Made by a program: the position numbers and the translations under genes. A stretch of DNA of 64,000 nt, taken from positions 1 to 64,000 of the forward strand of contig CANJXF010000021.1 in NCBI GenBank assembly GCA_947478865.1. Reading direction: 5' to 3'. This DNA is from Verrucomicrobiales bacterium (GTDB lineage Bacteria; Verrucomicrobiota; Verrucomicrobiia; Limisphaerales; CANJXF01). Of the stretch, positions 57,488 to 64,000 are shown piece after piece. Every line of letters starts with the position of its first letter. Position 1 is the stretch's first letter. The notes under the pieces are model-generated. The model searched no databases, was not told where the DNA came from, and saw nothing but the letters and a program-made list of their open reading frames with translations.

Positions 57488-57516
57488 TTGACCGTTGGTT
57501 TTCAAAGTTTTATTTT
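57488..57516 (+). promoter_or_regulatory. Sigma70-like promoter of the ilvB leader
   Basis: TTGACC at 57488-57493 and TATTTT at 57511-57516 are separated by 17 bp. Initiation would be expected at about 57522-57525, almost on the leader peptide ATG at 57525. The leader peptide would then be translated from a leaderless or near-leaderless message. Promoter activity is inferred from sequence only. Confidence 0.65.
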
Positions 57517-57524
57517 CTGCCCCA

Positions 57525-57608
57525 ATGATTCTGATTGCGCTTCAAGTCGTAGTGGCCCGAGTCGTCGTCCCGGTCGTAGGGGACGCCGTTGGGTCTTGTC
57601 GCGCGTAA
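57525..57608 (+). CDS. Valine-rich attenuator leader peptide of ilvB (27 residues)
   Basis: An ATG at 57525 opens a 27-codon frame ending at TAA 57606-57608. Of 27 residues nine are Val, two Ile and two Leu; it begins MILIALQVVVARVVVPVV. Such a concentration of branched-chain codons is the mark of ilv-type attenuation leaders, where ribosome stalling reports shortage of charged tRNA. The frame is followed at once by a terminator and 83 bp later by ilvB. No ribosome-binding site precedes the ATG. Its role is to be translated, not to act as a protein. Confidence 0.85.
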   Translation: MILIALQVVVARVVVPVVGDAVGSCRA

Positions 57609-57656
57609 GGCAAATTTCGACAAAAACCCACGGCTGGAAACGGTCGTGGGTTTTTT
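57567..57656 (+). terminator. ilvB transcription attenuator with competing hairpins
   Basis: Terminator: AAAAACCCACG (57622-57632) pairs with CGTGGGTTTTT (57645-57655), extended inside to a GAAA tetraloop at 57637-57640 and followed by a T run. Antiterminator: GCCGTTGGG (57585-57593) can pair with CCCACGGC (57627-57634) with one bulged base, which blocks the terminator. A first hairpin GTCCC/GGGAC (57567-57584) can sequester part of the upstream arm. Stalling at the Val codons (57546-57578) should leave 57585-57593 free and let transcription reach ilvB. The ribosome at the stop codon covers it and favours termination. Confidence 0.85.
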
Positions 57657-57691
57657 GTTAACCTCGTCCGCAACGCCAAATTCAAGAAAGT

Positions 57692-59542
57692 ATGAGCACA
57701 ACAACGAAAACGAAAAAGAAAACGGAACGTTCGGAAATCGGCCAGCCGATGAAAGGTTGCGACATTCTCGTCGAGGCTTTGGAACGCGAAGGGGTGGAAT
57801 GCATCTTCGCCTATCCCGGCGGCGCGAGCATGGAGCTCCATCAGTCGCTCACCCGCTCGAAAATCCGCACGATTCTCCCGCGCCACGAGCAAGGCGGCTC
57901 CTTCGCCGCCGAAGGTTACGCGCGCGCCACCGGCCGGGCCGGCGTTTGCATGGCCACCAGCGGGCCGGGCGCCACTAATTTGATCAGCGCCATCGCCGAT
58001 GCTTACATGGATTCCATCCCGCTCGTCTCGATCACCGGCCAGGTGCCCCAGGCGATGATTGGCAAAGGAGCATTCCAGGAAACCGATTTCTTCGGCATGA
58101 CGTTGCCGATTGTCAAACACAGCTATCTCATCACCGACATTGCGGACATCCCGCGCATCGTCAAAGAAGCGTTCTACATCGCGCAAACCGGCCGCCCCGG
58201 TCCGGTCGTGATCGATTTCCCAAAGAATATTCAGCAGCAAAAGGCGCAGCCGATCTGGCCCAGGACAGTTCATCTGCGCGGCTATAATCCCGACAAGCGC
58301 GCGGACGATCTCGCGTTGAACGAAATCATCGGCCTGATCGAAAAGTCGGAGCGCCCGGTGCTCTACTGCGGCGGCGGCATCATCAGCGGTGAAGCCACGG
58401 CTGAATTGCGCAAGTTCGCGGCCGCAACGCAAATTCCCGTCACGACCACGATCATGGGCTGCGGCGCGTTTCCGGAAACCGATCCCCTCTCCTTGCGCTG
58501 GCTTGGCATGCACGGAACCGCTTATGCCAACTGGGCGGTGAGCGGCGAATTGAAACTTCGCGGCAACGGCGAACCCCCGCAAAAAATCCATGACGGCGCT
58601 GATTTGCTTTTGGCCTTCGGCGTGCGTTTCGACGATCGCGTGACCGGCAAAGTGGATGAATTCTGCAAAACCGGAACGATCGTCCACATCGACATCGACC
58701 AATCCGAGCACAACAAGAATCGCAAGGTCCAACTCGCCATCCAGAGCGACATCAAATACGCGCTGACCCGCCTGAACGAGATGCTTCGCAAGCGCCCCAT
58801 CCAGAAGAAATTCCCCGCGTGGCACAAACAGATTGCCGAGTGGAAAACGCGCGCCCCACTGCGCTACGGCGTGACCGACGAAGTGATTCGCTCCGAGCAC
58901 ATGCGCGATCATCTGAGCGGCAAGGAAAGCGAAGTGATCTTGCCGCAGTATGCCATTGAACTGCTCTACGAATTGACCAAAGGCGACGCGATCATCGCCA
59001 CCGGCGTCGGTCAGCACCAGATGTGGGCCGCGCAATGGTATAAATACAAAAACCCTCGCCAATTGCTCACCAGCGCCGGCCTGGGCGCGATGGGCTATGG
59101 CTACCCTGCCGCGCTCGGCGCGAAGGTGGCGCAACCCGACAAGCAAGTCGTCGATATCGACGGCGATGGATCATTCCTCATGAACGTGCAGGAGCTTGCC
59201 ACCGCGCACATCGAAAAAATTGCTGCGAAAGCGCTGATCTTAAACAACCAGCACCTCGGCATGGTCATGCAATGGGAAGATAATTTTTATCAAGGCAACC
59301 GCGGCCACACCTATTTGGGCGATCCGGAAAACCGCAAGCAGATCTATCCCGACTACATCGCCATGGCCAAGAGTTTCAACGTTCCCGCCGAACGCGTCAT
59401 GTTCAAAAAGGATCTGCGCGCCGCCATGCAGCGCATGCTCGATTCCAAGGAGCCCTACCTGCTCGACGTGATCACGCCCTACACCGAACACGTGTTGCCG
59501 TTCATCAAGGCAGGCGGCACGGTGGCCGACATGATTTATTGA
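57692..59542 (+). CDS. ilvB: Acetolactate synthase large subunit
   Basis: This 616-residue ThDP enzyme joins two pyruvates, or pyruvate and 2-oxobutyrate, in branched-chain amino acid synthesis. The catalytic Glu is in [24 protein letters not shown]-domain and central marks are [19 protein letters not shown] and [11 protein letters not shown]. The ThDP motif is [29 protein letters not shown], and the C-terminal segment is [22 protein letters not shown]. An extra Lys/Thr-rich stretch of about 25 residues lies before the fold. The small subunit gene is not in the window; the CRISPR array follows instead. Expression is controlled by the leader attenuator. Confidence 0.96.
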   Translation: MSTTTKTKKKTERSEIGQPMKGCDILVEALEREGVECIFAYPGGASMELHQSLTRSKIRTILPRHEQGGSFAAEGYARATGRAGVCMATSGPGATNLISAIADAYMDSIPLVSITGQVPQAMIGKGAFQETDFFGMTLPIVKHSYLITDIADIPRIVKEAFYIAQTGRPGPVVIDFPKNIQQQKAQPIWPRTVHLRGYNPDKRADDLALNEIIGLIEKSERPVLYCGGGIISGEATAELRKFAAATQIPVTTTIMGCGAFPETDPLSLRWLGMHGTAYANWAVSGELKLRGNGEPPQKIHDGADLLLAFGVRFDDRVTGKVDEFCKTGTIVHIDIDQSEHNKNRKVQLAIQSDIKYALTRLNEMLRKRPIQKKFPAWHKQIAEWKTRAPLRYGVTDEVIRSEHMRDHLSGKESEVILPQYAIELLYELTKGDAIIATGVGQHQMWAAQWYKYKNPRQLLTSAGLGAMGYGYPAALGAKVAQPDKQVVDIDGDGSFLMNVQELATAHIEKIAAKALILNNQHLGMVMQWEDNFYQGNRGHTYLGDPENRKQIYPDYIAMAKSFNVPAERVMFKKDLRAAMQRMLDSKEPYLLDVITPYTEHVLPFIKAGGTVADMIY

Positions 59543-59550
59543 TCCGGGCG

Positions 59551-59591
59551 CGGCGCGAATTCCCATCCTGAACCGATCCGGAATTCCGCCG
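59551..59591. repeat. Imperfect hairpin between ilvB and the CRISPR array
   Basis: CGGCG-C-GAATT (59551-59561) is complementary to AATTCCGCCG (59582-59591) with one bulged C and a 20-nt loop. It lies just past the ilvB stop with no T run, so it is at best a weak terminator or an RNA end-protecting stem. It could also be part of the array leader. Confidence 0.35.
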
Positions 59592-59626
59592 CTCCGCCCC
59601 ATTAAGACGAGGTGGCAAGGCGGTGT

Positions 59627-60257
59627 ACTTTGCCTTGATTCCAATTACGGGGGGGGGCAAATTACAAACTCTTTCCATTAACTTGATACTAATGCTTTGC
59701 CTTGATTCCAATTACGGGGGGGCAAATTTTGGGAGCGGCAATCATGTATCCCAATTCCGCTTTGCCTTGATTCCAATTACGGGGGGGGCAAATTGGCTTG
59801 TCGTTTCAATTCCGTAAAAGCCGAGCTTTGCCTTGATTCCAATTACGGGGGGGGCAAATTGCCTGTTCCGGTCAATTGATACTCCTCGATGCTTTGCCTT
59901 GATTCCAATTACGGGGGGGGGCAAATTATTTAAGCTCCGACGATTGCCCATTACGGAGCTTTGCCTTGATTCCAATTACGGGGGGGGCAAATTATACGTC
60001 GAGATGGTAACCCACTGTTCCGAGCTTTGCCTTGATTCCAATTACGGGGGGGGCAAATTGAAACCGCGCGGCGTGTCGCTGGCATGGACGCTTTGCCTTG
60101 ATTCCAATTACGGGGGGGGCAAATTGATCTTTTCACCCCACTGCTTCACCCATTCGCTTTGCCTTGATTCCAATTACGGGGGGGGCAAATTGACGACTGA
60201 CGTAAGTGATGGAGTTTGATAGCTTTGCCTTGATTCCAATTACGGGGGGGGCAAATT
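59627..60257 (+). CRISPR. CRISPR array, 10 repeats and 9 spacers (type II-C locus)
   Basis: The repeat is 36 nt, starting GCTTTGCCTTGATTCC, then AATTAC, a run of G, and ending GCAAATT. Ten copies begin at 59627, 59694, 59759, 59825, 59891, 59958, 60024, 60090, 60156 and 60222. All nine spacers are exactly 30 nt. The G run is 8 in seven copies, 9 in the first and fifth and 7 in the second. The first copy has A instead of G at position 1. Repeat ends TTTGCC and GGCAAA are inverted. On the plus strand TTGATT (9-14) and CAAATT (31-36) form a promoter-like pair at 16 bp, as in II-C arrays that start crRNAs inside repeats. The plus direction is inferred. Confidence 0.98.
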
Positions 60258-60287
60258 CGGTGGTGAGAAAAGGCCCGTAAACAGGGG

Positions 60288-60623
60288 CTACCATAGCTGA
60301 ATTTGCTCTGGTAAATCCCCCGCTTCTATCTCAGAAGCGGGGGATCCCTGTATCACATGGGATCGTTCCCATTGGGCGCGCGTGATGAAGATGGCCCGAA
60401 CGCTTCCCTCGGGCGGGAGGTTTTTCTTGAGCCGGTCAAGGTGCGTTTCCTGACGTGCAAACGAAACGCAGGCTCGTGCATAAACGCTGAATTGCATCAT
60501 CTGGTATCCGTCATCGAGCAGAAATTTGCGAAAATCAGTCGCCTGCTTGCGCTGCTTGCGCTCCACGACCGGCAAATCAAATGCGACAATCAGCCAACCC
60601 ATTTTGAATTTCTCGGTGTCCAT
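60288..60623 (-). CDS. cas2: CRISPR-associated endoribonuclease Cas2 (type II)
   Basis: The 111-residue protein has the ferredoxin-like Cas2 fold: MGWLIVAFDLPVVERKQRKQATDFRKFLLDDGYQMMQFSVYARAC, then an RLKKNLPPEGSVRAIFITRAQWE segment. The DLP motif supplies the metal-binding Asp. Cas2 forms the spacer-integration complex with Cas1. The gene overlaps the end of cas1 by 34 nt, or by 13 nt if the ATG at 60602 is used. It ends 30 bp from the array. Confidence 0.95.
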   Translation of the reverse strand: MDTEKFKMGWLIVAFDLPVVERKQRKQATDFRKFLLDDGYQMMQFSVYARACVSFARQETHLDRLKKNLPPEGSVRAIFITRAQWERSHVIQGSPASEIEAGDLPEQIQLW

Positions 60624-61507
60624 GGTCTATAGCCTCTCGCCTGGTTTTCCATCACAGAACGACGAAAGCCGCGGATCACTCCTTCGATACAACCTTGGAT
60701 TTCAAGCGTGAAATCGAGATAGTCGATACGCTCCAGCGGAAAGCCTGTAACCCAGCCGCGAAATTCTTTGGTCACTTGCCAATCATTTTCTTCTGAATGC
60801 TTTTTCACCCATTGGATGACGCGCCAATCGACGCAGGGCCGGAAAGGTTCCATCAAATCATAAGCCAACGGGGTGCTGCGCTCGCGGGCGACGTGGGAAA
60901 GGCCGAACGTCGGATCAAGCCCGACCCCGAATAGTTTTTGGAGAACAGTGGAAAGTAAAACAGCATATCCATAGTTGAGCAGATTGTTTAATCCACCACC
61001 CGCGCGTTCACGCACGAAATTCTCTTGGTCCAAAGCGCGGCCAAGAATTTGCCAGAAGCTTTTTGCACAGATGGCTTCTTTGTGCGGCTTTTTTCCAAAG
61101 GCAGTTCGGCGCATCGATTCCAACCGTTCATCGTTCGGAGCGATATGTTCGGCAAGCGACAATTGATTCTGACATTTGGCATCAATTGTCTTCTGCCAAA
61201 GTTGTTCCCTCGTTTTGGGTGAGAGCTTTAAAACGGCGCGAGTGAGAAGTGTATCTGTCGAACGATTGGCTGGGAGAACAAGGCTGACGGGCTTAAACGA
61301 TTCGCAGATGATGAGCGCAACCCCATGCTTGGCGGCTTCGAGGAAAAGGTTGCTGTGAATGGACGCCGAGAAACTGGTGATGATAATGGATGCCACATCC
61401 TCCAGCGGAAGTTTCTTTTCACCTTCCGCCGTCTTACAGATCAACTGTCCGTCTTTGCAGCTAATAGAGCATTGCGGACTGTCTATGCTGACGATGTGGT
61501 AGGACAT
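60590..61507 (-). CDS. cas1: CRISPR-associated integrase Cas1 (type II)
   Basis: The 305-residue protein opens SYHIVSIDSPQCSISCKDGQLICK, as type II Cas1 proteins do. It has the N-terminal beta domain with VASIIITSFSASIHSNLF and the alpha-helical catalytic domain with INNLLNYGYAVLLSTVLQKLFGVGLDPTFG-like signature (here NNLLNYGYAVLLSTVLQKL) and LAYDLMEPFRPCVD. The Glu, His and Asp metal ligands are expected in RDREGAGG-like, SHVARE and DLMEP segments. It integrates new spacers with Cas2. Its start overlaps the cas9 end by 25 nt, so all three cas genes are coupled. Confidence 0.95.
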   Translation of the reverse strand: MSYHIVSIDSPQCSISCKDGQLICKTAEGEKKLPLEDVASIIITSFSASIHSNLFLEAAKHGVALIICESFKPVSLVLPANRSTDTLLTRAVLKLSPKTREQLWQKTIDAKCQNQLSLAEHIAPNDERLESMRRTAFGKKPHKEAICAKSFWQILGRALDQENFVRERAGGGLNNLLNYGYAVLLSTVLQKLFGVGLDPTFGLSHVARERSTPLAYDLMEPFRPCVDWRVIQWVKKHSEENDWQVTKEFRGWVTGFPLERIDYLDFTLEIQGCIEGVIRGFRRSVMENQARGYRPWTPRNSKWVG

Positions 61508-64000
61508 GCGATCCCAGTCAGAGGCGTCTTAATCGGCTGCATTCCGTTCTTCAGCAGGCTACCGAGAAGCACGTTAATTTTATGCCCCTCTGTTTTATTC
61601 TTCAACCGAACAACGTCTGGCGATCCAATATCGACGGCCATGCCAGCGGCGTTATTTTTCGCGGAGAAAACTCTCCAAATGCCTTTGTAATTTCCTGTCG
61701 GAATTCGAATGATTTGCCCATTCCGTAAAACTCGTGGAAGTTTTTTTCCATTGGATTCTTTTAATTCAGATAACCGGGTCCACACTTTGTGAAATGGAAT
61801 AATTGTTGGCTGTGGATCAAGAGCCACGCCGAAGTTATCAGGAATTACGAGCGCGCCTTTTAAGTCCTTCAGCTTGCTTTTGCCATCGGGAGGATTGACC
61901 CCAAGCAATTTCATCACTTTCTCAGTTGTCGTCTTGGTAACGTGTTTCCCGTCCAATCCGCGCATGGTTTGTTCTATAGTCGCCTCACCATCTTTCACAG
62001 AAACAACACGCCACGTATTCTGTTCGACACGCAGTCCATCCATGCGTGCCGGTATATGTTGAACCACCCGCTTTTCAGCCAATCGTTGCCGGATTTGTTC
62101 TTTCAACTTGTCGGCAAGATCGCGCATACGGAATTCACCCTTTGAATCCTTGCCAAAGATATTCAAAGCAATTAATTCGCGTTGTTCGGCTTCACTCCAT
62201 CGGCGTCTAACAATGAGTTCCCACGCGCGACCATTGTTTGGAATAAAATGCGAGGCTAGTCCAAGGACACATGCGTCCAGCGCATGATGCAGATGAGTAA
62301 TATCGCGAATGTCTGTTTTGGTTTTGACCCGTTTACATAGCTTGCCTTTTTCGTCGGTGTATTCCTCCATTACTTGCGGACATGCCAATCCCAGACAACC
62401 AAGAACGTTCCAAGCTTTGCGAACTGATCCTGTCACCGAGCCAGGCAAAGAAATAATTACAGGTGGCTTGTCGCAATCAGAGAAAGCTTTTTTCAGAATT
62501 TGCGCCCCGAGACGAACTAGTTGAGATGTTTTAGTTAAGTCGCCGGGAGTGAATTCTTTTTCCTCATAAGTCGGAAGCAGCAATAGCGCTTTGCGTTTTT
62601 TCTTTCTGCGCTTGTCGTCATCGTGACCTTTGTAGCATTCCAAACCTTCCACGAATTGTCTGAAGCGCGTAAGACTAACAATGGAGAGCTGCGGCATATC
62701 CGGCACCGGTTTGCCTTGTTCTTGTTCTACGAATTGCCAAGCCGTGCGTTTGCCCTTCCATCTATTTACAGAGGAATAAGTGACGACCAAAGAATCGAGA
62801 GAATCAGAGGCACGGTCGGAGCGAGGAACAATGTGGTCTTTGTCCACCTGACGATTCAATAAATCAAAGGCATCGTAGGGTTTATCAGTGTAAGGACAAA
62901 TCCAACCGAGGTCCTCCGCGATGCGACCTTTGCGAATTAACCCGGCGGTGATCGGAACGGACCGGCCATTGATCTTCTTTTCCGAGAAGGCTTCTTCCAG
63001 CTTGGTTGCGACGGAATGATGATTGGCGATTCGCTGTCCTAAATCCTGCGCTTTTTCTTTCGCGGTTTTCCCCGACATTTCACGCAAATCGCGATTTACT
63101 TCAATGGTGATTTGACCAACCCGATTTTTATCCTCGTTCGCATATTCCTTAACGATGTCAGCCAATAATCTTTCTAGGATAAGCAAGCGATGTCGAACCA
63201 AGTGATTGTTCGTCTGCTCGGCAATACTTCGATTCAATTGGGCTTGTCGCATTTTGTCCGTGACGAAAAGGCAGCCGCCCTCTTCTTTGGGATGTTTGCC
63301 CGCCATGACTTCTTGGTGCGACTTGGCGAGTAGCGCACGGGAATAGGTGGCTCGTTGTGGAAGCTTGAGCACGCTAAACGATTCTTTGAGAAAATTTTCG
63401 AGCGACGTTTGTTTGTCCTTTTTTCGGCCTTTGGTATTCGCGCTGTCGCATTGCTTTTGCACTTCCGCGTCAAACGCTGCGGTGGATTCACCGATTGATT
63501 TCAACTGCTCGCGAAATTGGGCGAGGGAAAAAGATTTACCGCGCCGCCATTGCCCGCGCACACGTTTCTGCAATCGTTCGGGCAGCAACGCCCAATAGGT
63601 TTTTAGTTTGTCGGAGGTTTCTAATTTTTTCGCCGGATCGAGGAGCAACGCATCCTTCGCGTCCGGGTGCATGAGCATCGTTTCGAGATTGTCGCGCTGG
63701 CATTTGGTTAGAGAGCGAACGGTTTCTTTCAATTCTTTCGCCGTCAAATGACCGCGCTCACGCATGGTTTTATCAATCGCTTTCCGCTCAGCAACGGTGA
63801 GCGAGCGCAATTCTTTTTCGCCCGCGCTGGCGACGCGGATGTTCGCCAGTTGCATCGCCCAACGGAAGTTGAGGAATTCAGGACAATTGCGGGTAGGAAT
63901 TTTTTCACCGCTAATCGGGCAAATCGAAATAATGCGGTTATCGAATCGTGGAACCAGTTGACCAAAGAGCAATCCGCCTTCGTAACGAGTGGGCAGCTTG
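61483..64000 (-). CDS. cas9: Cas9 (type II-C), 3' part, continues past the right edge
   Basis: About 839 codons are visible and the frame is open to the edge (KLPTRYEGGLLFGQLVPRF). RuvC-II is ITIEVNRD with its Glu; the HNH domain has VDKDHIVPRSDRASDSLDSLVVTYSSVNRWKGKRTA; RuvC-III is THLHHALDACVLGLAS with catalytic His/Asp. The C-terminal 200 residues are the PAM-interacting region, ending GIACPTTSSA. RuvC-I, bridge helix and start lie outside the window. Two Cys-containing turns (ISICPISGEK and GWICPYTDK) may bind zinc. With cas1 and cas2 and no csn2 or cas4, the subtype is II-C. All visible catalytic motifs are intact. Confidence 0.97.
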   Translation of the reverse strand, partial: KLPTRYEGGLLFGQLVPRFDNRIISICPISGEKIPTRNCPEFLNFRWAMQLANIRVASAGEKELRSLTVAERKAIDKTMRERGHLTAKELKETVRSLTKCQRDNLETMLMHPDAKDALLLDPAKKLETSDKLKTYWALLPERLQKRVRGQWRRGKSFSLAQFREQLKSIGESTAAFDAEVQKQCDSANTKGRKKDKQTSLENFLKESFSVLKLPQRATYSRALLAKSHQEVMAGKHPKEEGGCLFVTDKMRQAQLNRSIAEQTNNHLVRHRLLILERLLADIVKEYANEDKNRVGQITIEVNRDLREMSGKTAKEKAQDLGQRIANHHSVATKLEEAFSEKKINGRSVPITAGLIRKGRIAEDLGWICPYTDKPYDAFDLLNRQVDKDHIVPRSDRASDSLDSLVVTYSSVNRWKGKRTAWQFVEQEQGKPVPDMPQLSIVSLTRFRQFVEGLECYKGHDDDKRRKKKRKALLLLPTYEEKEFTPGDLTKTSQLVRLGAQILKKAFSDCDKPPVIISLPGSVTGSVRKAWNVLGCLGLACPQVMEEYTDEKGKLCKRVKTKTDIRDITHLHHALDACVLGLASHFIPNNGRAWELIVRRRWSEAEQRELIALNIFGKDSKGEFRMRDLADKLKEQIRQRLAEKRVVQHIPARMDGLRVEQNTWRVVSVKDGEATIEQTMRGLDGKHVTKTTTEKVMKLLGVNPPDGKSKLKDLKGALVIPDNFGVALDPQPTIIPFHKVWTRLSELKESNGKKLPRVLRNGQIIRIPTGNYKGIWRVFSAKNNAAGMAVDIGSPDVVRLKNKTEGHKINVLLGSLLKNGMQPIKTPLTGIACPTTSSA

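Noticed and set aside
57605-57660. AAGGCAAATTT after the leader stop resembles the CRISPR repeat and is followed by a terminator, as in a tracrRNA
   Set aside because: The complementarity to the repeat is only about 8 nt, and the leader peptide and antiterminator explain every base of the region better. An anti-repeat would be expected to span about 20 nt.
59620-60220. Long open frames through the CRISPR array, with a repeated ALIPITGG or CLDSNYGGGK pattern
   Set aside because: They are the translated CRISPR repeats. Period and composition match the array exactly, with no start signal and no family.
60290-60320. AATTTGC near the cas2 stop as a possible partial repeat or anti-repeat
   Set aside because: It is only 7 nt and is part of the cas2 C-terminal codons.

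Overview
The window most likely comes from a verrucomicrobial chromosome (Verrucomicrobiota, Pedosphaera/Limisphaerales-like). I base this on the paired DUF1501 and cytochrome/DUF1549/DUF1553 secreted proteins, the C-terminal LSWP...FYRL type module in the first gene, the twin-arginine sugar isomerase, and the mix of GH36-like and DUF6259-like enzymes. No database search was possible, so the lineage is an inference. Housekeeping genes dominate, with islands of accessory DNA.

Layout. 1-0.9 kb: the end of an ISL3-type transposase and a probably 5'-truncated secreted protein. 1-3.6 kb: an AlkC-like repair protein and small enzymes. 3.7-8.5 kb: a tight leftward cluster of lipoprotein carbonic anhydrase, SbtA bicarbonate transporter, PII-like protein, purK and purE, divergent from an NhaR-type LysR regulator. 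Bicarbonate uptake is thus next to the bicarbonate-consuming step of purine synthesis. 8.5-19.5 kb: small membrane proteins, a PD-(D/E)XK plus RAMA-type protein, thiC with a TPP riboswitch, mgtE, an A-type Fe-S carrier, a DksA-like protein, galE and a soluble multi-PAS kinase. 19.7-25.1 kb: an opp-type ABC operon without ATPase genes, divergent from a frameshifted OPT-family transporter gene. 25-36 kb: signalling and envelope genes, including a PlsC acyltransferase fused to a YiiX-like papain-fold domain. 36-41.4 kb and 47-54.7 kb: two operons of the planctomycete/verrucomicrobial DUF1501 and DUF1549/DUF1553 cytochrome type. 41.5-42.5 kb: tRNA-Ser(GCT) flanked by two different integrase remnants, a worn-out integration site. 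42.7-47 kb: a broken DUF6259-like gene and a GH36-like alpha-galactosidase. 54.8-59.5 kb: pheT and ilvB.

The ilvB leader shows a complete attenuator that can be read base by base: a valine-rich 27-residue leader peptide, a 1:2 hairpin, an antiterminator and a GNRA-capped terminator, preceded by a sigma70-like promoter that would make the leader peptide nearly leaderless.

The right end (59.6-64 kb) is a type II-C CRISPR-Cas locus. It has ten repeats and nine spacers of exactly 30 bp, then cas2, cas1 and the 3' part of cas9 on the minus strand. Cas9 runs off the window, so its RuvC-I and bridge helix are not visible. Each repeat carries a 7-9 G run and, on the plus strand, a TTGATT/CAAATT promoter-like pair at 16 bp spacing. 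This suggests crRNAs initiated inside each repeat, convergent to the cas operon. No tracrRNA was found in the window.
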